From Chloroflexota bacterium (GTDB lineage Bacteria > Chloroflexota > Dehalococcoidia > Dehalococcoidales > JAHJRU01): a stretch of DNA of 5,194 nucleotides. The stretch's first letter is position 1, and each line of letters starts with the position of its first letter. Of the stretch, positions 1-5,094 are shown in pieces. The translations under genes were made by a program, and so were the position numbers. Location of the stretch: positions 1 through 5,194 of the forward strand of contig JAHJRU010000271.1 in assembly GCA_018830745.1 (NCBI GenBank), given 5' to 3'. Under the pieces are notes generated by a model. It searched no databases. It had not been told where the DNA came from and saw only the letters and a program-made list of their open reading frames with translations.

Positions 1-480
1 CTGGAGGAGGCGTTTCGTGGAGCTATGCGTACCATTAGCTTCGATGGAAGCGGGCGAGTTGAGGTTAAGATTCCATCTGGCGTAAAGACCGGCTCGCGGG
101 TGCGCGTGGCTGGTAAGGGCGGTCCCGGGATGGCTGGAGGAGCTAACGGAGACCTCTATCTGGTGATAACGGTTAGGCCGCACGCTAATTTTGAGCGTAA
201 AGGCGATAATCTGCATGTCGATATGCCGGTACCGTTGACGCTGGTGGTGCTGGGTGGTGAGGTTTCGGTAGAGACACTCAAGGGTAAAGTGATGCTGAGA
301 ATTCCGCCCGAGACCCAGAATGGAAATACATTCCGCTTGGCCGGACAGGGTATGCCGCACCTGGGTAAACCTACTAGCGGCGACCTGCTGGTTAAGGTGA
401 AGGCAGTCTTACCGACCAAGCTGTCAGCCGAGGAGCAGGAGCTGTTTAAGCAACTAAAGGAGCTTCGTCCCATCCAGTGA
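1..480 (+). CDS. DnaJ/CbpA-type class B co-chaperone, C-terminal part (5' end outside window)
   Basis: This frame is open from the first base and ends at TGA 478-480, giving 159 residues of a J-domain co-chaperone. It begins inside C-terminal domain I with LEEAFRGAMRTISF, which matches the 'LEEA..G..R' strand of the family. It then passes directly to VEVKIPSGVKTGSRVRVAGKG, with no CxxCxGxG repeats between, so the protein is class B (CbpA/DnaJ2-like) rather than zinc-finger DnaJ. C-terminal domain II follows (GDLYLVITVRPHANFERKGDNL, then the IPPETQNGNTFRLAGQGMP segment), and the tail is a charged helix. The J-domain, its HPD motif and the Gly/Phe linker should lie upstream, outside the window; an in-frame ATG at 25 is internal, not the start. 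Family role: it binds unfolded clients and stimulates the DnaK ATPase in the cytoplasm. hspR follows 14 nt later, which suggests a shared transcript. Certain as to family; the exact paralogue is not assignable from half a protein. Confidence 0.93.
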   Translation: MEEAFRGAMRTISFDGSGRVEVKIPSGVKTGSRVRVAGKGGPGMAGGANGDLYLVITVRPHANFERKGDNLHVDMPVPLTLVVLGGEVSVETLKGKVMLRIPPETQNGNTFRLAGQGMPHLGKPTSGDLLVKVKAVLPTKLSAEEQELFKQLKELRPIQ

Positions 481-485
481 AGGAG
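480..485 (+). promoter_or_regulatory. Shine-Dalgarno of hspR overlapping the dnaJ stop codon
   Basis: AAGGAG begins on the last base of the dnaJ TGA and sits 9 nt before the ATG at 495. It fixes the hspR start. It also means that ribosomes terminating on dnaJ clear the hspR initiation site, so the two genes are probably translated in step. Confidence 0.75.
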
Positions 486-494
486 TGAAGTTTT

Positions 495-800
495 ATGGGT
501 GCAGAAGGTAACGAACCGCGCTATGTTATTAGCATTGCCGCCAGCATTCTGGGCATTAAGACCCATAATCTGCGTTACTACGAAAAAATGGGCTTGATCC
601 AGCCCTTGCGGTCCCGGGGTAATATCCGTCTGTATTCGGAAAGAGATATTGCCCGGCTTCGCCAGGTAAAAACCTTGACGGAAGATATGGGAGTCAACCT
701 GGCTGGAATAGAGGTTATTTTACGCATGATTGACCGCGTGTCGACGCTGCAGGAGCGGGTGGAGGAGCTGGAGATAAAACTGGGGAGAACAAGGAAGTAG
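495..800 (+). CDS. hspR: HspR-like MerR-family heat-shock repressor
   Basis: This 101-residue MerR-type DNA-binding protein has a winged-helix domain at about residues 9-77. It starts YVISIAASILGI and continues with the HNLRYYEKMGLIQP turn, the RLYSERDIARL wing/helix and TEDMGVNLAGIEVIL. The 'YVIS.AA..G....NLRYYE' opening and the GVNLAG segment are characteristic of HspR. Residues 82-96 form a short heptad-like helix that probably dimerises. No metal-binding cysteines are present. It is shorter than the roughly 130-150-residue actinobacterial HspR and lacks their extended C-terminal tail. In Streptomyces and Mycobacterium, HspR represses the dnaK operon and clpB by binding HAIR inverted repeats, with DnaK as corepressor. 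Adjacency to a DnaJ gene supports that role here. AAGGAG at 480-485 overlaps the dnaJ stop codon and lies 9 nt before the ATG, consistent with translational coupling. No HAIR site was found in the window. Confidence 0.9.
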   Translation: MGAEGNEPRYVISIAASILGIKTHNLRYYEKMGLIQPLRSRGNIRLYSERDIARLRQVKTLTEDMGVNLAGIEVILRMIDRVSTLQERVEELEIKLGRTRK

Positions 801-823
801 GTCTTTAGTTTAGACACTCTCTA

Positions 824-832
824 TGGTAATAT
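824..832 (+). promoter_or_regulatory. Candidate extended -10 promoter before the 90-aa gene
   Basis: TGGTAATAT contains a TGn extension followed by TAATAT (827-832, four of six matches to TATAAT). A weak TTTAGT at 804-809 lies 17 nt upstream of the hexamer. A start site near 839 would leave a leader of about 28 nt before the TTG at 867. The upstream stretch contains GTCT (801-804) and AGAC (812-815) as a short inverted repeat with a 7-nt centre. That could be an operator half-site pair, but it does not match the HAIR sequence. This is motif matching only. Confidence 0.35.
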
Positions 833-853
833 AGCTGTCAGAAATAAACAGAC

Positions 854-860
854 AAGGAGG
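854..860 (+). promoter_or_regulatory. Shine-Dalgarno that decides a TTG start
   Basis: AAGGAGG lies 6 nt upstream of TTG 867-869. No in-frame ATG or GTG sits at a suitable distance, so this strong ribosome-binding site is the main reason to accept the rare TTG start of the small gene. Confidence 0.8.
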
Positions 861-866
861 CTTGCA

Positions 867-1139
867 TTGACAACATCGGATTGGCAGGTAACAGCAACCA
901 CGATTTACTGTGATGCGGTGGATGAGGACGTAACCGTTCTGGTTAATAAGGACTGGTCAACCAGGTGCACCGGTTACCGAAAGTATGTGGAGAGCCCCAC
1001 CAAGGACATACTGAGTGCGCTAAAAAAGAGGTCCAAGAAAGCCGGCCGAAATATGGCGTGTGAAGGGCCGGAAGACTATAGAGTAACCGATTACCGGGAT
1101 AAACTTAAGGCTGAGGAAGAAACCAAGGTAAAAAGTTAA
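867..1139 (+). CDS. Unrecognised 90-residue protein with three cysteines
   Basis: I do not recognise this family. The gene uses a TTG start placed 6 nt after AAGGAGG and ends at TAA 1137-1139. The N-terminal half reads like a small beta-rich fold (VTATTIYCDAVDEDVTVLV) and then has RCTGYRKYV. A lysine/arginine-rich helix follows at about residues 45-62, then CEGPEDYRVTDYRDKL and a charged C-terminal tail. Cysteines are at positions 15, 34 and 65. The two Cys-containing turns suggest a degenerate zinc-ribbon-like knuckle, but there is no complete CxxC pair, so metal binding is only a possibility. There is no signal peptide or membrane segment; it should be cytosolic. It lies on the same strand between hspR (66 nt upstream) and the Clp ATPase (102 nt downstream), so it may belong to the stress regulon, for instance as an adaptor or modulator. 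That last step is guilt by association only. The reading frame itself is well supported. Confidence 0.78.
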   Translation: MTTSDWQVTATTIYCDAVDEDVTVLVNKDWSTRCTGYRKYVESPTKDILSALKKRSKKAGRNMACEGPEDYRVTDYRDKLKAEEETKVKS

Positions 1140-1154
1140 AAACGGCGTTGCTAA

Positions 1155-1180
1155 TTAGATAAGGTATATTTGTTAGATAG
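1155..1180 (+). repeat. Direct repeat TTAGATA-N12-TTAGATA upstream of clpC
   Basis: TTAGATA occurs at 1155-1161 and again at 1174-1180, a 19-nt period that is close to two helical turns. The similarity extends to TTAGATAAGGT versus TTAGATAGGT when one base is gapped. TATATT (1165-1170) lies between the copies and is a plausible -10 element, so the repeats would bracket the promoter. They could be binding sites for an activator or repressor of clpC. They do not match HAIR, CIRCE or CtsR sites as I know them. Confidence 0.45.
1165..1170 (+). promoter_or_regulatory. Possible -10 element of clpC
   Basis: TATATT matches five of six bases of the TATAAT consensus and lies in the AT-rich part of the 102-nt leader. 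No convincing -35 hexamer is found 16-18 nt upstream (the sequence there is GC-rich), so if real it would depend on an activator or an alternative sigma factor. The call is weak. Confidence 0.3.
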
Positions 1181-1182
1181 GT

Positions 1183-1223
1183 GCTGGGAAGACTCCCCAT
1201 AAATCCGCTGAGGGGTCTTTGGC
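1183..1223 (+). promoter_or_regulatory. Stem-loop in the clpC 5' leader
   Basis: AAGACTCC (1189-1196) pairs with GGGGTCTT (1212-1219) in eight consecutive pairs including one T-G wobble, plus a flanking G-T wobble. GCT (1183-1185) can pair with GGC (1221-1223) across a two-base bulge. The loop is about 15 nt. The structure ends 4 nt before the Shine-Dalgarno and has no following T-tract, so it is not a typical intrinsic terminator. It could be a transcript stabiliser, an attenuator or part of a thermosensor; the sequence does not decide between these. Confidence 0.5.
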
Positions 1224-1227
1224 AAAT

Positions 1228-1234
1228 GGAGGTG
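1228..1234 (+). promoter_or_regulatory. Shine-Dalgarno of clpC
   Basis: GGAGGTG lies 7 nt before ATG 1242. The segment ATGGaGG (1226-1232) is complementary, with one mismatch, to 1194-1200 in the leader hairpin arm and loop, so access to this site could be modulated by RNA structure. Confidence 0.75.
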
Positions 1235-1241
1235 GGCCAGA

Positions 1242-3695
1242 ATGAGGCAGGAGAATTTTACCGAGCAAGCGCAGGAGGCACTATCTGCGTCTCAAGAGTT
1301 AGTTCGGGAGTATCGGCATAGCCAGTGGGATGTGGAGCATGTCCTGCTGGCCTTGCTTCGGCAGGAACAAGGACTGGTGAGCGATGTTTTGAAGGAGCTG
1401 GGAGCTGATATAGATGCGGTAAGGCAGGAGGTAGAGGCGGTTTTGGAGAAGAGCCCCAGGCTCGCTCACGAGGGAGTCCAGGTATATGCCACGCCTCGTA
1501 TCCAGCGGGTCATGCAAGGCGCAACTGCTGAGGCAAAGAGACTTAAAGATGAGTTTATTGGGACTGAGCACATGCTTATTTCCATATGTGCGGATGACAA
1601 AGATGAGGCGGCGCTAATTCTTAATAACTTTGGTGTTGACCGGGAGAAGGTGTATCGCGCTTTACAGAAGGTTCGCGGCGGGCACCGTGTTACCGATGCG
1701 CGGGCGGAGAGCAAGTATCGCTCTTTAGAGAAATATAGCCGCGACCTCACCGAGTTTGCTCGTCAGGGTAAGCTTGACCCGGTTATCGGGCGGGAAGATG
1801 AGATTAAACGGGTGATGCAGGTTCTTTCACGTCGGACCAAGAACAATCCGGTGATTGTAGGCGAGGCTGGGGTAGGCAAAACGGCTATCGCTGAGGGACT
1901 GGCTCAGAAAATAGTAGCGGAAGATGTCCCGGACTCCCTCAAGGGACACCGGGTAATGGCGCTTGATATGGGGGCTCTGGTGGCGGGCAGTAAATTCCGC
2001 GGTGAGTTTGAAGAGCGACTCAAGGCGGTGATGGATGAGGTTCGTCAGTCAGAGGGTGAGGTTATTCTGTTCATTGATGAGATTCACACCGTGGTTGGGG
2101 CTGGCGCTGCGGAGGGCTCTATCGATGCCAGCAATATGCTTAAGCCGGCGCTGGCTCACGGTGAATTACAGTGTATTGGAGCCACCACGCTGGACGAATA
2201 CCGCAAGTATATTGAGAAGGACAAGGCTCTGGAGCGTCGATTTCAACCGGTGTTTGTTGGCGAACCAACCGTTGAGGCCACCATAGAGATACTTCGCGGT
2301 CTGCGCCCACGGTATGAAGCGCACCATAAGATTCAAATCAGCGACGAGGCTCTGGAGGCGGCGGCTAAACTGGGTCAGCGATATATCTCAGACAGGCATT
2401 TACCGGACAAGGCTATTGACCTCATTGATGAAGCCGCCAGTAAGCTGCGCATTGATGCGGAAAGCGCTCCACCGGAGGTCAAGTCCCTGGGGCAGCAGCT
2501 CAAGCAGTTGGGCAATGAGGAAGAGGCAGCATCGCAACGGCACGACTATGAGCAGGCCGCTCAGTTAAAGTCAGAGCGGATACGCCTGGAGGAAGAGTAT
2601 AATAAAGCCAGAAGTAACTGGCAGCAACAGGAGAAAATCAGCGGCGCCGTGGAGATGGAGGATATTGCTCATCTCATTGCCATCTGGACTGGTATCCCCG
2701 TATCCCAGATGCTGGAGGGCGAAGCTGAGAAGCTGGTCCACATGGAGGACAGGATTCACGAGAGGCTGATAAATCAGGAAGAAGCGGTGGTGGCTATAAG
2801 TGAGGCTATCCGCCGAAGCCGGGCCGGGCTCAAGGACCCCAGGCGTCCCATCGGAAGCTTTATGTTCCTGGGACCGACCGGTGTGGGTAAAACAGAGCTG
2901 GCTCGCACCCTAGCCCATTTCCTCTTCGACGACGAGAACGCCATGGTGCGTCTGGATATGTCCGAGTATCAGGAGCGGCACACAGTATCACGTCTAATTG
3001 GAGCCCCACCGGGCTATGTGGGCTATGAGGAAGGGGGACAGCTTACTGAAGCGGTCAGGCGGCGCCCCTACCGCGTATTGCTGCTGGATGAAATCGAAAA
3101 GGCGCATCCTGATGTCTTCAATACCTTGCTTCAGCTTCTTGATGATGGGCGGTTGACCGATGGGCATGGACGGACCGTAGATTTTAAGAATACGGTTGTC
3201 ATCATGACCAGTAATGTCGGTGCCCAGTTAATCAAGCGCAAAATGAGCATAGGTTTTGCTCCCCAGGCTGATGAAGCTAAGACAGACCAGCAGGCTTACG
3301 AAAGCATGAAGGAGAAGGTCATGGATGAGGTAAAGAAGACCTTCCGTCCCGAATTCCTCAATCGGCTGGATGAGACAATAGTCTTCCATGAGTTGACCGG
3401 AGAGCATCTCCGTCAGATTGTGGATTTAATGGTTGAAGATCTGGAAGACCGTCTGGGTGAGCGTAAGCTGGGGCTCGAAATAACGGAGGCAGCCAAGTCG
3501 TGGCTGGCTAACGCCGGGTTCGACCCAATTTACGGGGCACGACCGCTGAGGCGGGCAGTGGAACGCTATGTGGAGAATCCCCTGTCCACCAGGGTGTTGC
3601 GCGGCGAATTCAAGGAAAGTGATACGGTCATTGTAGACCTGGTTGACGATGAACTGACTTTTACTGCCCGGGTGGCAGCTGAAGCAACGGCATAG
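1242..3695 (+). CDS. clpC: ClpC-type AAA+ unfoldase (Clp protease ATP-binding subunit)
   Basis: This is a complete 817-residue class I Clp ATPase that unfolds proteins in the cytoplasm. In order it has two N-terminal Clp_N repeats (about 5-55 and 80-140), AAA domain 1, a middle segment, AAA domain 2 and the C-terminal D2-small domain. Domain 1 shows Walker A GEAGVGKT (207-214), pore loop KFRG (251-254), Walker B ILFIDE (275-280) and arginine fingers R332/R333. Domain 2 shows Walker A GPTGVGKT (544-551), pore loop GYVGY (591-595), Walker B LLLDE (613-617), the FRPEFLNR arginine finger (R708) and the sensor-2 GARPLRR (R767). All catalytic motifs are intact. The middle region is short and contains a UVR-like motif (about 426-460, [13 protein letters not shown]), where ClpB carries a coiled coil of over 100 residues. 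SIGF at 669-672 sits where ClpC/A/X carry the ClpP-docking tripeptide, which ClpB lacks. It is therefore ClpC-like and probably works with ClpP, although its position near hspR recalls clpB. Pore residue F252 replaces the more usual Tyr. Confidence 0.95.
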   Translation: MRQENFTEQAQEALSASQELVREYRHSQWDVEHVLLALLRQEQGLVSDVLKELGADIDAVRQEVEAVLEKSPRLAHEGVQVYATPRIQRVMQGATAEAKRLKDEFIGTEHMLISICADDKDEAALILNNFGVDREKVYRALQKVRGGHRVTDARAESKYRSLEKYSRDLTEFARQGKLDPVIGREDEIKRVMQVLSRRTKNNPVIVGEAGVGKTAIAEGLAQKIVAEDVPDSLKGHRVMALDMGALVAGSKFRGEFEERLKAVMDEVRQSEGEVILFIDEIHTVVGAGAAEGSIDASNMLKPALAHGELQCIGATTLDEYRKYIEKDKALERRFQPVFVGEPTVEATIEILRGLRPRYEAHHKIQISDEALEAAAKLGQRYISDRHLPDKAIDLIDEAASKLRIDAESAPPEVKSLGQQLKQLGNEEEAASQRHDYEQAAQLKSERIRLEEEYNKARSNWQQQEKISGAVEMEDIAHLIAIWTGIPVSQMLEGEAEKLVHMEDRIHERLINQEEAVVAISEAIRRSRAGLKDPRRPIGSFMFLGPTGVGKTELARTLAHFLFDDENAMVRLDMSEYQERHTVSRLIGAPPGYVGYEEGGQLTEAVRRRPYRVLLLDEIEKAHPDVFNTLLQLLDDGRLTDGHGRTVDFKNTVVIMTSNVGAQLIKRKMSIGFAPQADEAKTDQQAYESMKEKVMDEVKKTFRPEFLNRLDETIVFHELTGEHLRQIVDLMVEDLEDRLGERKLGLEITEAAKSWLANAGFDPIYGARPLRRAVERYVENPLSTRVLRGEFKESDTVIVDLVDDELTFTARVAAEATA

Positions 3696-3716
3696 TTATG
3701 ACCGTCGCTTGGTAAT

Positions 3717-3722
3717 TATAGT
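3717..3722 (+). promoter_or_regulatory. Possible -10 element before the VTT-domain gene
   Basis: TATAGT matches five of six bases of TATAAT and lies in the 62-nt gap between clpC and the next gene. The best upstream partner (TTATGA, 3696-3701) is poor and only 15 nt away. A start near 3729 would suit the GTG at 3758. No terminator hairpin follows clpC, so read-through from clpC is equally possible. Confidence 0.3.
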
Positions 3723-3757
3723 ATTAGCGGTAGTTGACTAAAAGGAGAGGGGAGAAC

Positions 3758-4369
3758 GTGTCTTCAACTGAAGGAAAGAACCAGGCGAGAAGCGGAACCG
3801 GACGCTGGGGATACTGGGTAGGTATTCTGGGGGTAGTCCTGACCATAGCCACGGCGGTGGCCGTGGTGTATCTCCGGTGGACTGGGCAGGAGCTTCAACA
3901 TTGGGGCTACCTGGGAGCTTTTCTTATCAGTATTTTAGGGGGTGCCACTATTCTTATCCCGGTGCCTATGCTGGCAGTAGTGTTTGCCCTGGGTGTGGTG
4001 ATGAAATATACGTGGTTAGTTGGCATGGCTGCCGGTCTGGGTGAGACTCTTGGGGCACTAACCATCTATATGACGGGTCATGGTGGAGGAACAGCCCTGA
4101 TGAACTCAAGACACGGCAGAATCCAGTCTGCTTACGAGCGACTGATGAGTCTAATGGAGCGGCGGGGTTCATTGACGTTGTTTCTGCTCTCAGCGGTGAT
4201 TAATCCATTTTTTTATCCAGCGGCCCTGGCTGCTGGCGCTACAAGGTTCGGTGTAAGGAAATACTTTATTATCTGCTTTGTAGGTAAAACGATTAAAGGC
4301 ATGACCGTAGTTTATGCCGGCTTTTGGGGACTGGGCAGTCTACTAAGGTGGCTGGGTATGCCATTCTAG
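3758..4369 (+). CDS. VTT/DedA-superfamily (SNARE-associated-like) integral membrane protein
   Basis: The protein has 203 residues from GTG 3758. I chose this start because the purine-rich Shine-Dalgarno (AGGAG at 3743-3747, GGGGAG at 3749-3754) lies just before it. A TTG at 3734 would put the ribosome-binding site inside the gene and has none of its own. After a hydrophilic N-terminus come hydrophobic spans at about 17-39, 52-82, 86-106, 139-161 and 168-196. The family hallmarks are a proline-bearing hairpin after GGATILIPVP (61-70), the GLGETLGALTIY segment with E96, and NPFFYPAALAAGATRFGVRK (149-168). VTT/DedA proteins are thought to act as lipid scramblases/flippases or proton-coupled transporters in the cytoplasmic membrane; no substrate can be assigned here. 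It is shorter than classical DedA and resembles the small VTT-domain group. It lies 62 nt after clpC on the same strand and converges on the cyclophilin gene with 7 nt between stops. Confidence 0.82.
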   Translation: MSSTEGKNQARSGTGRWGYWVGILGVVLTIATAVAVVYLRWTGQELQHWGYLGAFLISILGGATILIPVPMLAVVFALGVVMKYTWLVGMAAGLGETLGALTIYMTGHGGGTALMNSRHGRIQSAYERLMSLMERRGSLTLFLLSAVINPFFYPAALAAGATRFGVRKYFIICFVGKTIKGMTVVYAGFWGLGSLLRWLGMPF

Positions 4370-4376
4370 TGGCGGG

Positions 4377-5006
4377 TTATTTTTCCTCAATGGTTATGCG
4401 TATTACCTTATCGCCCACGAAGTTCGGGTTCTGACTCGGGTCTCTTGGAGTGAGTTTCTTCAGCACATCCATGCCGTTGGTTAACTGTCCGAAGACGCTG
4501 TGCTTACCGTCAAGCTGGTACACCGGAACGTAGGTGATGAAGAACTGGGAGCCATTAGTATCGGGGCCGGCATTTGCCATAGAGAGCGCCCCTACTTCGT
4601 GTTTATGGGTGGTAAATTCATCCTCGAAGCGGTAGCCGGCATTGCCCATTCCCGTTCCGGTGGGGTCTCCCCCCTGCGCCATGAAGCCCGGTATAACCCG
4701 GTGGAAGGTTGAGCCGTCGTAGAATCCCTCGCGAGACAGAAAGACGAAGTTATTAACTGTTATCGGCGCATCTTTGGCGAACAGCTCCAGCACTAAATTT
4801 CCTTTTCCCGTTTCAATAATGGCGGTGTAATTTTTGCTGGTATCAAGCATCATTGATGGCGGCGCGGGGTAGGTCTCCTTTTTGGGTGGTGGTGTCGGTT
4901 CCGGGCTCGGTTGGGGTGCTGGTGTTCCCGCTCCACACGAAGCTACGAAAGGCAAAGCAGAAAGTAAAACAATGGCAACTATTCTGGCTAAAGTTTTTTG
5001 TTTCAT
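4377..5006 (-). CDS. Cyclophilin-type peptidyl-prolyl cis-trans isomerase, predicted lipoprotein
   Basis: From ATG 5006 the protein has 209 residues. A signal peptide (MKQKT, then a hydrophobic core) ends in the lipobox VASC with Cys24, so it should be lipidated and anchored outside the membrane. A Pro/Thr/Ser-rich linker (about 25-51) leads to a complete cyclophilin domain (about 60-208). The active-site segment FHRVIPGFMAQGGD is present, with R103, F108 and Q111; GSQFFIT and DGKHSVFG follow. The position equivalent to Trp121 of human cyclophilin A is Gln164 (YQLDGKH), which predicts weak cyclosporin binding. The family isomerises Xaa-Pro bonds and assists protein folding. An ATG at 5039 would add 11 residues, but the promoter -10 box lies at 5040-5045, so transcripts should begin near 5033, downstream of that codon. 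GGAG at 5015-5018 (complement) also sits 8 nt before the ATG at 5006. The gene is monocistronic within the window and faces away from the repeat array. Confidence 0.93.
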   Translation of the reverse strand: MKQKTLARIVAIVLLSALPFVASCGAGTPAPQPSPEPTPPPKKETYPAPPSMMLDTSKNYTAIIETGKGNLVLELFAKDAPITVNNFVFLSREGFYDGSTFHRVIPGFMAQGGDPTGTGMGNAGYRFEDEFTTHKHEVGALSMANAGPDTNGSQFFITYVPVYQLDGKHSVFGQLTNGMDVLKKLTPRDPSQNPNFVGDKVIRITIEEK

Positions 5007-5014
5007 GGCTAAAT

Positions 5015-5018
5015 CTCC
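5015..5018 (-). promoter_or_regulatory. Shine-Dalgarno of the cyclophilin gene
   Basis: GGAG on the minus strand lies 8 nt before the ATG at 5006-5004. It supports this start over the ATG at 5039, which also lies upstream of the predicted transcription start. Confidence 0.7.
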
Positions 5019-5039
5019 AGTTAAAAATGATGTGCTCAT

Positions 5040-5068
5040 ATTGTAACTTATTTACCGCTGAGAAGCAA
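5040..5068 (-). promoter_or_regulatory. Sigma-70-type promoter of the cyclophilin gene
   Basis: On the minus strand TTGCTT (5068-5063) and TACAAT (5045-5040) are separated by exactly 17 nt, with four of six and five of six consensus matches. The expected start is near 5033, giving a 5' leader of about 27 nt to the ATG at 5006. This is the best promoter in the window. The -35 box overlaps a 10-bp perfect palindrome. Confidence 0.72.
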
Positions 5069-5073
5069 TTGCT
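5064..5073. promoter_or_regulatory. Palindrome AGCAATTGCT over the -35 box
   Basis: This perfect 10-bp inverted repeat covers most of the -35 hexamer (5063-5068) of the cyclophilin promoter. A dimeric regulator binding here would block RNA polymerase. A palindrome of this length can also arise by chance, and no regulator is suggested by the sequence. Confidence 0.3.
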
Positions 5074-5094
5074 GCTGGCAGAAATAGGTGTATC

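Noticed and set aside
276..282. ACTCAAG, a HAIR half-site
   Set aside because: It is internal to dnaJ, with no CTTGAGT partner 7 nt upstream; a single 7-mer is expected by chance. A second lone copy at 4104-4110 was dismissed for the same reason.
156..566. Minus-strand open frame across dnaJ and the start of hspR
   Set aside because: It is antisense to two well-supported genes, its protein is Ser/Thr-rich with no recognisable domain, and it spans the dnaJ-hspR junction.
810..820. TTAGACACTC resembling the left half of CIRCE (TTAGCACTC)
   Set aside because: It has a two-base insertion, and the right half (GAGTGCTAA) is absent at the 9-nt spacing.
1189..1220. Rho-independent terminator between the small gene and clpC
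   Set aside because: The stem has a wobble and a large loop, and it is followed by TTTGGC instead of a T-run.
2003..2022. TGAGT-N10-ACTCA inverted repeat resembling HAIR
   Set aside because: It is inside the clpC coding sequence (pore-loop region), and the 10-nt centre does not match the 7-nt HAIR spacing.
3734..3757. Upstream TTG start for the VTT gene, adding eight residues
   Set aside because: The purine-rich Shine-Dalgarno at 3743-3754 would be inside the gene, and no ribosome-binding site precedes the TTG. The GTG at 3758 fits better.
5007..5039. ATG at 5039 as the start of the cyclophilin gene
   Set aside because: It adds a polar stretch before an otherwise ideal signal peptide, lies upstream of the predicted transcription start (about 5033) and touches the -10 box; the ATG at 5006 has a Shine-Dalgarno.
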